A program made the position numbers and the translations under genes. The notes beneath the pieces were generated by a model, which saw nothing but the letters and a program-made list of their open reading frames with translations, did no database searches and was not told where the DNA came from. A stretch of 64,000 nucleotides of DNA, from positions 15,696,809 to 15,760,808 of the forward strand of contig CM030848.1 of the NCBI GenBank assembly GCA_018105865.1. The letters are read 5' to 3'. This DNA is from Metaphire vulgaris (Eukaryota > Annelida > Clitellata > Crassiclitellata > Megascolecidae). This document shows, piece after piece, positions 31,850 through 44,579 of this stretch. Every line of letters starts with the position of its first letter. The first letter of the stretch is position 1.

Positions 31850-33573
31850 CCTTATTACGGCACCTTATTCCGTATTATTCGGTGCAATCCCAGGAGGTTT
31901 CCCTGCCTAGGACTTCCCCCATCCGCCACCCAGGGGACGCGCCTCTACGCCGTTGTACCCCAGCGCGAGGGCAATATTACAATGATAAACTTACAAGATA
32001 AAGACATACTACTTCAAGTGCCAAGTACGAATCTTCATAAAACCACAGAAAACATACTAAAAGAAGAGGTAGAGCAGGCCATAAAAGAACTGAAAAAGAA
32101 CAAAGCACCAGGAATAGATGGCATACCTGCAGAACTATTGAAAGCAGGTGGAGAAACAATGACAGACCTGCTCCATAACCTTTTCAATAAAATATACAAA
32201 GATGAAACAGTCCCAGATGATTGGGGAAAAGGGATGATTGTACCCATCTACAAAAGGAAGGGTGATAAAGAAGACTGCAGTAACTACCGGGGAATAACGC
32301 TGTTGAGTACACCAAGCAAAGTCTTCTCCAAAGTACTACAAAAAAGAATAAGCAAATATGTAGAAGAAATTATGGGTGAAGAGCAATATCGTACAATTGA
32401 TCAACTCTTTATCATAAGACAGCTACTAGAAAAAAAAACAATCGAGGCAAACAAGAGCTGTTATATTAACTACATCGATTACAAACAGGCCTTTGACTCA
32501 GTGTGGCAGGAAGGGTTGTGGCAAACAATGAGGCATGCAGGCATTGAAGAAAACTCATCCGTTTAATACAGGCAATATATCAGAAGTCAGAAAGTGCAGT
32601 GAAATTAGATACTGAAATGTCAGAATGGTTTAAGACAAATGTAGGACTGAGACAAGGATGCATGTTGTCTCCAACACTTTTCATTATCATTCTGGATGTA
32701 ATTTTTAGAATAGCAATTGGAGATCTGGACATAGGCATAAAATGTAGTGGAAAAAAATTAAACAATCTAAAATTTGCAGACGATGTCAGCCTGATAACAG
32801 ACAACAAATCAGATCTTCAAACACTGACCAATGAAGTTAATCTAACAAGCAAAAGATTTGACTAACTATCAACCCAAAGAAAACGAAAACCATGGCAATC
32901 AGCAGAAAGGGAAAAGCTCAAATCAAAATAGCACTAGATAACACAACAATAGAACAAGTCGAAAGTTTCACCTATGTTGGAGGAGAAATTAGCAGTAATG
33001 GAAGTCATCAAGAAGACATAAAACAAAAAATCGCCAAAGGACTGCAAACGATGGGGAGATTGCGAAAAATCTGGAGCAGCAAAGGCATAAACATCAGCAC
33101 AAAGCCACAATATACAACACCATAGTAGTCCCACAAATTATATATGGAGCAGAAAACATGGAGCATGAAAGAAACAGACGAAAGAAGACTACTGGTGGCC
33201 CGAAATGACGTGGTTACGAAGAATCCTGGGAGTAACCTGACTGGAAAAAATAAGAAACGAAGACATCAGACAACGTCTCAACATGAAGGATACAATAATC
33301 GACAAAATTAGAAGAAAAAGACTAAAATGGTATGGGCATGTCAACAGAATGGATGAAAGGAGACTACCATACAAGGCTCTCTACATCAAATAGAAGGAAA
33401 CAAAGGAAGAGGAAGACCAGGAAAAAGTGGATGGACAACATCAGAGAAGACATGAACATGAAAGGAATTACAATAGTAGAAGGAAGACGATTGACAGAAG
33501 ATAGAACTTCTTGGAAACATTTTGTGTCTAGCTATTGCCGCTGATGAGCTGGCAGAAAGCAAAGATGATGATG
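31850..33573 (+). mobile_element. 5'-truncated LINE (non-LTR retrotransposon)
   Basis: A 1.72-kb insertion flanked by the 13-bp target duplication ATTATATTTTGCA (31837-31849 and 33574-33586), splitting one repeat unit from the next. It encodes decayed reverse transcriptase and ends in a short (GAT)n tail, as some RTE-type LINEs do. The left end is abrupt, as expected of 5' truncation. The clade is not certain. Confidence 0.85.
31982..33544 (+). pseudogene. LINE reverse transcriptase, disrupted
   Basis: Reverse-transcriptase similarity is spread over several frames: 31982-32566 (KNKAPGIDGIPAELLKAGG, then NYRGITLLSTPSKVFSKVL), 32599-32865 (GLRQGCMLSP, then the catalytic-type FADD), 32892-33125 (SFTYVGGEISS) and 33332-33544 (C-terminal tail). 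Frameshifts and stops separate them, and a small deletion appears to remove residues between EEQ and TIDQL. No endonuclease domain is present. It is not functional. Confidence 0.88.
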
Positions 33574-33907
33574 ATTATATTTTGCAATATAGACACATTA
33601 ATAGGGTGGAAAGTGACGGATTTTTCTACTCCACTGACATCACTGCAAAGCGTTTGAGGGTTCTACATAGAAATTTGGGTGAAATATCGACATGACTTTT
33701 TGGGTCGCCCGAAAATTTTTCATGGACTATAGTCCAGGTATTTTTCCGAAGTTTGAGCGAAAATTTGTGGTGTCGTAGGGCCTTCATATTTGCACCGATT
33801 GAAGCCCGGTCGATGCCTTCAAGGAATCTGGACCCGCATTTTGGATATCTATCAGGTGTCTGATTGTTTTATAGGTTTTAAAAATCTTTACAATGTATAC
33901 CCTCCAT
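33574..33907 (+). repeat. ~330-bp repeat, copy 2
   Basis: Closely similar to the copy at 31514 with a few substitutions. Its right end is interrupted by the foldback element. The original sequence continued at 44755 as TATTAATATTGCCAATATAGA and then MITE B. Confidence 0.85.
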
Positions 33908-33929
33908 TATTAATATCGCCCTGGTTAGA

Positions 33930-34090
33930 GATACGTAATTCGTATCTTTAGCATAGGGGTTATAGATACGTAATTCGTATCTTTAGCATAGGGGTTATAG
34001 ATACGTAATTCGTATCTTTAGCATAAGGGTTATAGATACGTAATTCGGATCTTTAGCATAAGGGTTATAGATACGTCATTCGGAACGTAT
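33930..34090 (+). repeat. subterminal tandem repeats of the left foldback arm
   Basis: About five copies of a ~33-bp unit, GATACGTAATTCGTATCTTT plus AGCATAGGGGTTATA. The core is nearly palindromic. The same array occurs inverted at about 44580-44745. Such subterminal arrays are typical transposase-binding regions of foldback elements, though that role is inferred here. Confidence 0.8.
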
Positions 34091-34867
34091 ATTTAGACCA
34101 TATGTTTTAATATCAAATTAGTAATAATTTAAATAAAGGGGGCATGACTACCTACGGGTCTGCGCCCCCTTATAATATGCATGTAATGCTGTTTATCTGT
34201 CAAATATTCATATAGTCATCACGCGACGCCGTCTGTCTCTTTTCGGTCAGGTGGCGCACCAGGACAACAACATTCTAACCCTCCCGCGTCAGCAGGTGGG
34301 CGATGGTGTGTCCCAATGTTTTATCCAGGCCCGTTAGAGGGAGATCCTATATGGCGACAACCTGACGTCAACATTGTAGGGGATGGAATATTTTTAATCT
34401 TATAAGTAATACATTTATAACTAAGACCCCAAATAATATAACAATATGTTAGGTATGGGTGAATCATTGTAAAATAAATGCTTAAAAGTGCTTTTTATTA
34501 ATAAATTTCATTATATGCCTATACGATTCGAACAGACCATTATACTGAAGAGAGAGAAAGAGAGGCCTTTTAAGCGGTCAACTGGCGTCTCTTCCAGTGA
34601 TGGCCCCACTCGTCATCGTCCACCGCTCTCCGGTCAGTCGACCCCAATACTGTTCCTGTTATTAAGACAGACGACGAAGAAAAGCGACAACAATCGAAAT
34701 TTTTCAAAGAAATCGACGAAGCGAAGAAGAGGAGAAACCTGTCAACGGAAATTCTAATCGATCGTCAGTTTCCACTAAACACTCAATCAAACCTAAAACC
34801 TACGCAGTGGCGTCGCCAGGAATTTTGTGTTAGGAGAAGGGGCTTGAGTGCCAGATTCTTTTTAACA

Positions 34868-34910
<43 letters not shown>
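34868..34910. repeat. (AC)n microsatellite in left arm
   Basis: A dinucleotide run that matches the (GT)n at 43750-43801 in the right arm, with a slightly different length. It is one of the few visible differences between the arms. Confidence 0.9.
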
Positions 34911-34912
<2 letters not shown>

Positions 34913-35138
34913 GGATTTGCGCGAATCTGGAAGGTTGTCTGAGGGCAGGTTGGGTGGGTGGGGGGCATTTGCCGCCATTTACTCCCCCCGTGGCGACGAT
35001 ATTTTTTTAAAACTTGCCCTTCACAAAAATAGAAAATCCAACAATTTGGGGGTGGATTAGTTCTCAAGAGTGGTCTACAGTCATGTGCAGTACATTATTA
35101 TCCAACACTGCTCACGCAACTGTAATTATTATTGTACG

Positions 35139-35345
35139 TCATAACTGTCTATTCTGCGCACATTGGAAGGCTTCGAACACCGGTAATCCACAGTCCTCAT
35201 GGATTTGGTGAAGCCAAGTGATTGGTGGTCTGCCTCGTGGACGAATCCATCCTGACATCTTAATGTCTCTGTCTCGAAGTGGCGCTGCTAGTTGAAGTGC
35301 AGCTGAGGCAGGTACTGCTGGTGGGAGTCTTGTGACGTGCCCCAA
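35139..35345 (-). pseudogene. LINE C-terminal fragment captured in left arm
   Basis: A 68-codon frame with the pattern GHVTRLPP...IRPRGRPPITWLHQI...NRQL resembles the extreme C-terminus of non-LTR retrotransposon reverse-transcriptase proteins. It is duplicated in the right arm at 43324-43530 with no difference that I could see. It has no start codon of its own and is a captured fragment, not a gene. Confidence 0.6.
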
Positions 35346-35718
35346 AGAGGAGTCATGAATTGTACAATTAGTAGGAAAAACTTTCTTTTTTGCTCGTCAG
35401 CCTTTTTACGGTTAAGGGGCCTCAATCATGGACACACACCGGGCCCCCCAAAATAACGCTAAGCCAAACTAATTTTAAGTTTATAATTGTATTATTGTAT
35501 TTTAGAGGCCTAATGAACTATTTTTATATAGCCGTAAGCATTGGGGCGTTACCAGCCGAACATTCCGAAAATCCTGACAAACAAATATAGGTCGTCGCTT
35601 ATTTTTCCCTTACTTAAATTAGTTAAACCTACATAGTCAGTATATGAGGGCAGTTTTCAGTTGCTCCTTAGGCCTAATTCTTTCTTTTCCCTACCTTAGA
35701 TCCGATTTCAGCGTCCAT

Positions 35719-35855
35719 CATGGGCGTCCGCAGAAATTTATGAATGGGGTGCAAAACAAGGTCTTGTGACGAAAGAAACAAGTAATTTTACTTTTTTCAT
35801 AACGCCTCAATTTTTCCATGGGGTGCAATTTCTTTTCCGGACGCCCATGGCGCCC
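35719..35855. mobile_element. MITE-like palindromic segment in left arm
   Basis: The segment begins CATGGGCGTCCGCAGAAATT and ends TTTCTTTTCCGGACGCCCATG, giving imperfect terminal inverted repeats, with a second inner pair (TGGGGTGCAA and TTGCACCCCAT). The same segment occurs inverted in the right arm at about 42818-42955, so it predates or shared the arm duplication. Confidence 0.5.
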
Positions 35856-35984
35856 ATCCATCCATCCGCAGAATAATAATACGGTATAAAAATTTTTGGT
35901 CGGCCGAGCATGTGACTCCTAAGCCAGCCCCCCGCCCCTGGCTACTCCACTGGCCGTAAGCCTAGCATAACCAAAGACACTATT

Positions 35985-37165
35985 ATATTTAAATATAAAT
36001 TTTTATATTTATAATTTTATTTAAATATAAATTTTTATATTTATATTTATATTTATAAATTTTTATATTTATATTTATATTTATATTTATATTTATATTT
36101 ATATTTATATTAATTTTTATATTTATATTTAAATTTTTATATTTATATTTATATTTACATTTATATTTATATTTATATTTATATTTATATTTATATTTAT
36201 ATTTATATTTATATTTAAATATAAATTTTATATTTTTTATATTTATATTTATATTTATATTTATATTTATATATAAATATAAATTTTTATATTTATATTT
36301 ATATTTATATTTATATTTATATTTATATTTATATTTATATTTATATTAATTTTTATATTTATATTTAAATTTTTATATTTATATTTATATTTACATTTAT
36401 ATTTATATTTATATTTATATTTAAAAATATAAATTTTTATATTTATATTTATATTTATATTTATATTTAAATTTAAATATAATTTTTTTATATTTATATT
36501 TATATTTATATTTATATTTATATTTATATTTAAATATAAATTTTTATATTTATACTTATATTTATATTTATATTTATATTTAAATATAAATTTTTATATA
36601 ATATAAATAATAATATTTATAAATATAAATATAAATATAAATATAAATATAAATATAAATATAAATATAAATATAAATATAAAAATTTATATTTAAATAT
36701 AAATATAAATATAAATATAAATATAAGTATAAAAATTTACATTTAAATATAAATATAAATATAAATATAAATATAAATATAAAAATTTATATTTAAATAT
36801 AAATATAAATATAAATATAAATATAAATATAAAAATTTATATTTAAATATAAATATAAATATAAATATAAATATAAATATAAATATAAAAATTTATATTT
36901 AAATATAAATATAAATATAAATATAAATATAAATATAAATATAAAAATTTATATTTAAATATAAATATAAATATAAATATAAATATAAAAATTTATATTT
37001 AATTATAAATATAAATTTATATAAATATAATTTATATTTAATTATAAACATAAATATAAATATAAATATAAATATAAATATAAAATATAAAAATTTATAT
37101 TTAAATATAAATATAAATATAAATAAAAATATAAATATAAATATAAATATAAATATAAATATAAA
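35985..37165. repeat. (TATTTA)n satellite with an internal inversion
   Basis: Hexamer-type TATATT units broken by phased TTAAATATAAATTTTTATA blocks. The strand bias flips at about 36605: T-rich to the left, A-rich to the right. The satellite itself is therefore an inverted repeat and could form a large hairpin. Confidence 0.9.
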
Positions 37166-37289
37166 TACTACTACTACTATATATACTATAAATATACTAT
37201 AACTATAACTAAACTACTAAACTACTACTATATATACTATAAATATACTATAACTATAACTACTATACTACTATAACTATAGCTACTAC

Positions 37290-37354
<65 letters not shown>

Positions 37355-37497
37355 ATAATAATAATAATAACAATAATAATAATAATAATAATAATAATAA
37401 TTCAGATTGGAAGTCTTTTGGGACAGTGTGAGCCACTGTTAAGAAAAAAGGGAGCACTGCGCCGTAAAAAAACGAAACACTGCGCCGTAAGAAAGAG

Positions 37498-37578
<81 letters not shown>

Positions 37579-37579
37579 A

Positions 37580-37611
<32 letters not shown>

Positions 37612-37834
37612 GGGTATGACCAATACCCATATGATATGAGCAATGTCAACATGAATTTTTGGGTCATGGAAAGCACGGATGCCAGCACGGATGCCAGCAC
37701 GGTGCCAGCACGGGTGCCAGCCAGCACGGGTGACAGCCAGCACGGGTGCCAGCCAGCACGGGTGCCAGCCAGCTACTACAACAACAACAACAACAACAAC
37801 TACTACTACTACTACTTCTACTAATATTAATAAA

Positions 37835-37895
<61 letters not shown>

Positions 37896-38251
37896 GTCAT
37901 AATAATAGTAATAATAATAATAATAATAAGATTGAAGTCTTTTTAGGACAGTATGAGCCACTGTTATAAAGGGAGCACTGCGCCGTAAAAACGGAGCACT
38001 GTAAGCATAAAGCACTACTACTACTAATACTACTACTAGTACTACTACAACTACTACTACTACTACTACTACTAATATACTACTACTACTACTATACTAA
38101 TACTACTACTAATATTACTTATAATTATAATAATTATTCAGGTTGGAAGTCTTTTGGGACAGTATGAGCTTTCCCTTAAGAAAAAAGGGAGCACTGCGCC
38201 GTAAGCAAAGAGCTACAACTACAACAACTACTACTACTACTACTACTACTG

Positions 38252-38302
<51 letters not shown>

Positions 38303-38311
38303 ATAATAATA

Positions 38312-38342
<31 letters not shown>

Positions 38343-38486
38343 TTCAAATTTGAAGTCTTTTGGGATAGTGTGAGCCACTGTTAAGAAAAAAGGGAGCACT
38401 GCGCCGTAAAAAACGGAGCACTGCGCAAAGATATTAATATTAATATTAATAATTAATTAAAATATCAATGCTTTGCGTCGACATCG

Positions 38487-38539
<53 letters not shown>

Positions 38540-38660
38540 ATAATAATAATAATAAAAATAATAATTCAGATTGGAAGTCTTTTGGACAGTGGGAGCAACT
38601 GTTAAGAAAAAAGGAAGCACTGCGCCGTAAAAAACGGAGCACTGCGCCGTAAGCAAAGAG

Positions 38661-38742
<82 letters not shown>

Positions 38743-39004
38743 TCAGATTGGAAGTCTTTTGGGACATTGTGAGCCACTGTTAAGAAAAAAGGGAGCACTG
38801 CGCCGTAAGCAAAGAGCTACAACTACAACAACAACTACTACTACTACTACTACTGCTACTACTACTACTACTACTACTACTAATAATAATAATAATAATA
38901 ATAATAATTCAAATTTGAAGTCTTTTGGGACAGTGTGAGCCACTGTTAAGAAAAAAGGGAGCACTGCGCCGTAAAAAACGGAGCACTGCGCCGTAAGCAA
39001 AGAG

Positions 39005-39086
<82 letters not shown>

Positions 39087-39377
39087 TCAAATTTGAAGTC
39101 TTTTGGGACAGTGTGAGCCACTGTTAAGAAAAAAGGGAGCACTGCGCCGTAAAAAACGGAGCACTGCGTCGTAAGCAAAGAGCACAACTACTACTGCTAC
39201 TACTACTACTACTACTACTACTAACTACTACTACTACTACTACTACTTCTACTACTACTACTACTACTACTACTAATAACTAGTACTAATAACAATAATA
39301 ATTCAGATTGGAAGTCTTTTGGGACAGTTTTGAGCCACTGTTAAGAAAAAGAGCACTGCGCCGTAAAACGGAGCACT
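37166..39377. repeat. complex satellite: GGAGCACTGCGCCGTAA unit plus ACT/TAA microsatellites
   Basis: About nine copies of a conserved ~85-100-bp segment begin at roughly 37402, 37928, 38140, 38342, 38567, 38743, 38910, 39087 and 39301. Each reads GGAAGTCTTTTGGGACAG, then GTGAGCCACTGTTAAG, then one or two GGAGCACTGCGCCGTAA boxes. They are separated by (ACT)n and (TAA)n runs of varying length. All reading frames here are poly-amino-acid artefacts. Confidence 0.9.
37671..37773 (+). repeat. CCAGCACGGGTG minisatellite
   Basis: Seven or so tandem units of CCAGCACGG(G/A)TG with an occasional CCAG insertion. Two related units recur at 42637-42662, just before the right arm. Confidence 0.85.
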
Positions 39378-39477
39378 NNNNNNNNNNNNNNNNNNNNNNN
39401 NNNNNNNNNNNNNNNNNNNNNNNNNNNNNNNNNNNNNNNNNNNNNNNNNNNNNNNNNNNNNNNNNNNNNNNNNNNNN
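39378..39477. other. assembly gap (100 N)
   Basis: One hundred undetermined bases within the satellite core of the foldback element. A round-number run is normally a scaffold gap of unknown true size. Confidence 0.98.
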
Positions 39478-40185
39478 TATATTTATATTTGTATTTAAAT
39501 ATAAATTTTTATATTTATATTTATATTGATATTGATATTTATATTTATATTTATATTTAAATATAAATTTTTATATTTATATTTATATTTATATTTATAT
39601 TTATATTTAAATATAAATTTTTATATTTATATTTATATTTATATTTATATTTATATTTAAATATAAATTTTTATATTTATATTTATATTTATATTTATAT
39701 TTATATTTATATTTAAATATAAATTTTTATATTTATACTTATATTTATATTTATATTTATATTTATATTTATATTTATATTTAAATATAAATTTTTATAT
39801 TTATATTTATATTTATAATTTTATTTAAATATAAATTTTTATATTTATATTTATATTTATAAATTTTTATATTTATATTTATATTTATATTTATATTTAT
39901 ATTTATATTTATATTTATATTTAAATATAAATTTTTATATTTACATTTATATTTATATTTATATTTATATTTAAATATAAATTTTTATATTTATATTTAT
40001 ATTTATATTTATATTTATATTTATATTTATATTTAATTATAAATTTTTATATTTATATTTATTTTTATATTCAAATATAAATTTTTATATTTATATTTAT
40101 ATTTATATTTATATTTAAATATAAATTTTTATATTTATATTTATATTTATATTTATATTTATATTTATATTTAATTATATATTTT
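39478..40185. repeat. (TATTTA)n satellite, second block
   Basis: The same TATATT units with phased TTTAAATATAAATTTTTATA blocks as at 36000-36600, in the same T-rich orientation. Confidence 0.9.
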
Positions 40186-41605
40186 TTTGAAATTTTCTCC
40201 CAGTGAATTCGTTTAGATATATTTGTATTTATTTTCTAGTTAATTATCTGCATGTTTCCTGGTTGAGCTTGTCTTCCAGTGAATTCGTTTAGATATATTT
40301 GTATTTATATACTAGTTTAGATATCTGCATGTTTTCTGGTTGACCTTGGTTCCCAGGGAATTCGTTTATAAGATATACTCTTATTTATTTTATAGATTAA
40401 TTATCTGCATGTTTCCTGGTTGAGCTTGTCTCCCAGTGAATTCGTTTAGGTATATTTATTTATTTATTTACTAGATTAGTTATCTGCATGTTTCCTGTTT
40501 GAGCTTGTCTCCCAGTGAATACGTTTAGGTATATTTATTTATTTATTTATTTTCTAGTTAGTTATCTGCATGTTTCCTGGTTGAGCTTGTCTTCCAGTGA
40601 ATTCATTAAGGTATATTTATTTATTTATTTACTAGTTTGGTTATCTGCATGTTTTCTGGTTGAGCTTGGTTCCCAGGGAATTCGTTTATAAGTTATACTC
40701 TTATTTATTTTATATTTTAGTAGTTATCTGCATGTTTGCTGGTTGAGCTTGTCTCCCAGTGAATTCGTTTACGTATATTTATTTATTAGATTAGTAATCT
40801 GCATGTTTCCTGGTTGAGCTTGTCTCCCAGTGTATTCATTTAGGTATATTTATTTATTTATTTTCTAGTTACGTTATCTGCATGTTTGCTGGTTGAGCTT
40901 GTCTTCCAGTGAATTCGTTTAGGTATATTTATTTATTTATTTACTAGATTAGTTATCTGAATGTTTCCTGGTTGAGCTTGTCTCCCAGTGAATTCGTTTA
41001 GGTATATTTATTTATTTATTAGATTGGTTATCTGCATGTTTCCTGGTTGAGCTTGTCTCCCAGTGAATTCGCATAGGTATATTTATTTATTTACTAGATT
41101 AGTTACCTGCATGTTTCCTGGTTGAGCTTGTCTCCCAGTGAATTCGCTTAGATATATTTGTATTTATTTTCTAGTTATTTATCTGCATGTTTCCTGGTTG
41201 AGCTTGTCTCCCAGTGAATTCATTAAGGTATATTTTATTTATTTACTAGTTTGGTTATCTGCATGTTTTCTGGTTGAGTTTGGTTCCCAGGGAATTCGTT
41301 TATAAGTTATACTTTTATTTATTTTCTAGGTTAGTTATCTGCATGTTTCCTGGTTGAGCTTGTCTCCCAGTGAATTCTGTTTAGATATATTTGTATTTAT
41401 TTTCTAGTTAGTTATCTGCATGTTTCCTGGTTGAGCTTGTCTCCCAGTGAATTCGTTTACGTATATTTATTTATTAGATTATTAACCTGCATGTTTCCTG
41501 GTTGAGCTTGTCTCCCAGTGATTTCGTTTACGTATTTTTATTTATTTATTTTCTAGTTAGTTATCTGCATGTTTTGCTGGTTGAGCTTGTCTTCCAGTGA
41601 ATTTT
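40186..41605 (+). repeat. ~75-80-bp tandem array, about 19 units
   Basis: Each unit reads GTTATCTGCATGTTTCCTGG, TTGAGCTTGTCTCCCAGTGA, ATTCGTTTAGGTATA, then a (TTTA)n stretch and CTAG. A variant with GGTTCCCAGGGAATTC and TATAAG-TATAC recurs near 40345, 40668 and 41280, suggesting higher-order structure. Unit length varies because of the TTTA run. Confidence 0.92.
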
Positions 41606-42340
41606 GGCTGGGTTTAACTGCTCCACTATGAGCTAGGTTCAAATCCTGCGGCACTAACTCCCAACTACCAGAAGGCGAGTAGCATCAAAACACAGGTTCT
41701 ATCCCGGACGCGAGTCCCCAATAATGTGACGGGCGCCTATCTCTCTTTAATGGTTATCGTTATCGTCTAGGGGTTTTTAGTATTAATGGAGAATATTTTA
41801 TCTCCTAGGCCAACCCTATCAACATTAATTCTTTAACAACTTCCTTCTTATGAAATACATTTTAATCTTAACTAATAAATATCTCTTCAACAAAAGCGGT
41901 CATCAAATCAAATTAGTATTCAGGACCTACAAATTGTTCACTAAGCAAAGTGACAGTACTTATATGGCAACAACGTCGCTAATGACGCTAAACTACAACA
42001 GCTGACTACTATCAGTTTTAAATCAACAATAAAACAAGAGTCCTGCAAAACACAGTGACTCTATCAAATAGTTCCTTATAACCACAACCGTACGATTTCG
42101 CTTCTATTATAAATATGTAATTCAACAGTTTAAATAAACAAGAAAACAATCTTCAATCGTCGCCGAATTCTCTTCCGATCGACCTTCGCCTTCGCCGCGT
42201 TCCATCGACCTCGTTTCAAAACACCAACCGTCGACGCTTTTCGTCGTCCACCAATCACCGTTCTCCACGCTCGTCAACTGCCGAAACGACGTCTTCTTAT
42301 TCGCTGAAACGATACATAGAAGCAAGCACACACATAGTTA
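41606..42340. other. unique segment in the foldback core
   Basis: The only non-repetitive stretch in the centre of the element. A 69-codon minus-strand frame (42122-42331, ending DCFLVYLNC) lies behind a plausible acceptor (TATCGTTTCAG) and has coding-like composition, so it could be a terminal exon of a captured or transposon gene. I do not recognise it. GGTTCAAATCC at 41636-41646 resembles a Pol III B box but no cloverleaf surrounds it. Confidence 0.3.
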
Positions 42341-42628
42341 TATTTATAGTAGTAGTAGTATTTAGTTATAGTTATAGTATATTTATAGTATATAGAGTAG
42401 TAGTAGTATTTATATTTATATTTATATTTATATTTATATTTATATTTATATTTATATTTAAATATAAATTTTTATATTTATATTATATTTTTATATATTT
42501 ATATTTATAATTATATTTATATTTATATTTATATTTATATTTATATTTATATTTATATTTATATTTATATTTATATTTAAATATAAATTTTTATATTTAT
42601 ATTTATATTTATATTTATATATACCCCA
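42341..42628. repeat. TAGTAG / (TATTTA)n satellite next to right arm
   Basis: Short TAGT-type units merge into TATATT hexamers like those at 36000 and 39500. The stretch ends just before two CCAGCACGGGTG-like units. Confidence 0.85.
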
Positions 42629-43323
42629 TTCACCCAGCACGGGTGCCACCCAGCACGGGTGATCACACTGATCATAACCCTTTAATAAAAGCCGTGTCTT
42701 TGGTTATGCTAGGCTTACGGCCAGTGGAGTAGCCAGGGGCGGGGGGCTGGCTTAGGAGTCACATGCTCGGCCGACCAAAAATTTTTATACCGTATTATTA
42801 TTCTGCGGATGGATGGATGGGCGCCATGGGCGTCCGGAAAAGAAATTGCACCCCATGGAAAAATTGAGGCGTTATGAAAAAAGTAAAATTACTTGTTTCT
42901 TTCGTCACAAGACCTTGTTTTGCACCCCATTCATAAATTTCTGCGGACGCCCATGATGGACGCCGAAATCGGATCTAAGGTAGGGAAAAGAAAGAATTAG
43001 GCCTAAGGAGCAACTGAAAACTGCCCTCATATACTGACTATGTAGGTTTAACTAATTTAAGTAAGGGAAAAATAAGCGACGACCTATATTTGTTTGTCAG
43101 ATTTTCGGAATGTTCGGCTGGTAACGCCCCAATGCTTACGGCTATATAAAAATAGTTCATTAGGCCTCTAAAATACAATAATACAATTATAAACTTAAAA
43201 TTAGTTTGGCTTAGCGTTATTTGGGGGCCCGGTGTGTGTCCATGATTGAGGCCCTTAACCGTAAAAAGGCTGACGAGCAAAAAGAAAGTTTTTCCTACTA
43301 ATTGTACAATTCATGACTCCTCT

Positions 43324-43530
43324 TTGGGGCACGTCACAAGACTCCCACCAGCAGTACCTGCCTCAGCTGCACTTCAACTAGCAGCGCCACTTCGAGACAG
43401 AGACATTAAGATGTCAGGATGGATTCGTCCACGAGGCAGACCACCAATCACTTGGCTTCACCAAATCCATGAGGACTGTGGATTACCGGTGTTCGAAGCC
43501 TTCCAATGTGCGCAGAATAGACAGTTATGA
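43324..43530 (+). pseudogene. LINE C-terminal fragment in right arm
   Basis: The inverted partner of the fragment at 35139-35345, with the same pattern (GHVTRLPP, RPRGRPPITWLHQI). It lies in the right inverted arm and is not an independent gene. Confidence 0.6.
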
Positions 43531-43747
43531 CGTACAATAATAATTACAGTTGCGTGAGCAGTGTTGGATAATAATGTACTGCACATGACTGTAGACCACT
43601 CTTGAGAACTAATCCACCCCAAATTGTTGGATTTTCTATTTTTGTGAAGGGCAAGTTTTAAAAAATATCGTCGCCACGGGGAGTAAATGGCGGCAAATGC
43701 CCCCACCCACCCAACCTGCCCTCAGACAACCTTCCAGATTCGCGCAA

Positions 43748-43802
<55 letters not shown>

Positions 43803-44579
43803 TGTTGGGGTAAAGAATCTGGCACTCAAGCCCCTTCTCCTAACACAAAATTCCTGGCGACGCCACTGCGTAGGTTTTAGGTTTGATTGAGTGTTTAGTG
43901 GAAACTGACGATCGATTAGAATTTCCGTTGACAGGTTTCTCCTCTTCTTCGCTTCGTCGATTTCTTTGAAAAATTTCGATTGTTGTCGCTTTTCTTCGTC
44001 GTCTGTCTTAATAACAGGAACAGTATTGGGGTCGACTGACCGGAGAGCGGTGGACGATGACGAGTGGGGCCATCACTGGAAGAGACGCCAGTTGACCGCT
44101 TAAAAGGCTCTCTTTCTCTCTCTTCAGTATAATGGTCTGTTCGAATCGTATAGGCATATAATGAAATTTATTAATAAAAAGCACTTTTAAGCATTTATTT
44201 TACAATGATTCACCCATACCTAACATATTGTTATATTATTTGGGGTCTTAGTTATAAATGTATTACTTATAAGATTAAAAATATTCCATCCCCTACAATG
44301 TTGACGTCAGGTTGTCGCCATATAGGATCTCCCTCTAACGGGCCTGGATAAAACATTGGGACACACCATCGCCCACCTGCTGACGCGGGAGGGTTAGAAT
44401 GTTGTTGTCCTGGTGCGCCACCTGACCGAAAAGAGACAGACGGCGTCGCGTGATGACTATATGAATATTTGACAGATAAACAGCATTACATGCATATTAT
44501 AAGGGGGCGCAGACCCGTAGGTAGTCATGCCCCTTTATTTAAATTATTACTAATTTGATATTAAAGCATATGGTCTAAA

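Noticed and set aside
37263..39187. Many 60-110-codon frames on both strands in the foldback core
   Set aside because: They are poly-Val, poly-Leu, poly-Thr, poly-Tyr or poly-Ser translations of ACT and TAA microsatellites.
37400..39377. CRISPR-like alternation of conserved islands and spacers
   Set aside because: The spacers are simple ACT/TAA repeats rather than unique sequences, the islands vary in length, and the genome is eukaryotic. It is a complex satellite.
41636..41646. Pol III B-box-like GGTTCAAATCC
   Set aside because: No A box at the right spacing and no cloverleaf can be drawn, so it is not called a tRNA or SINE promoter.
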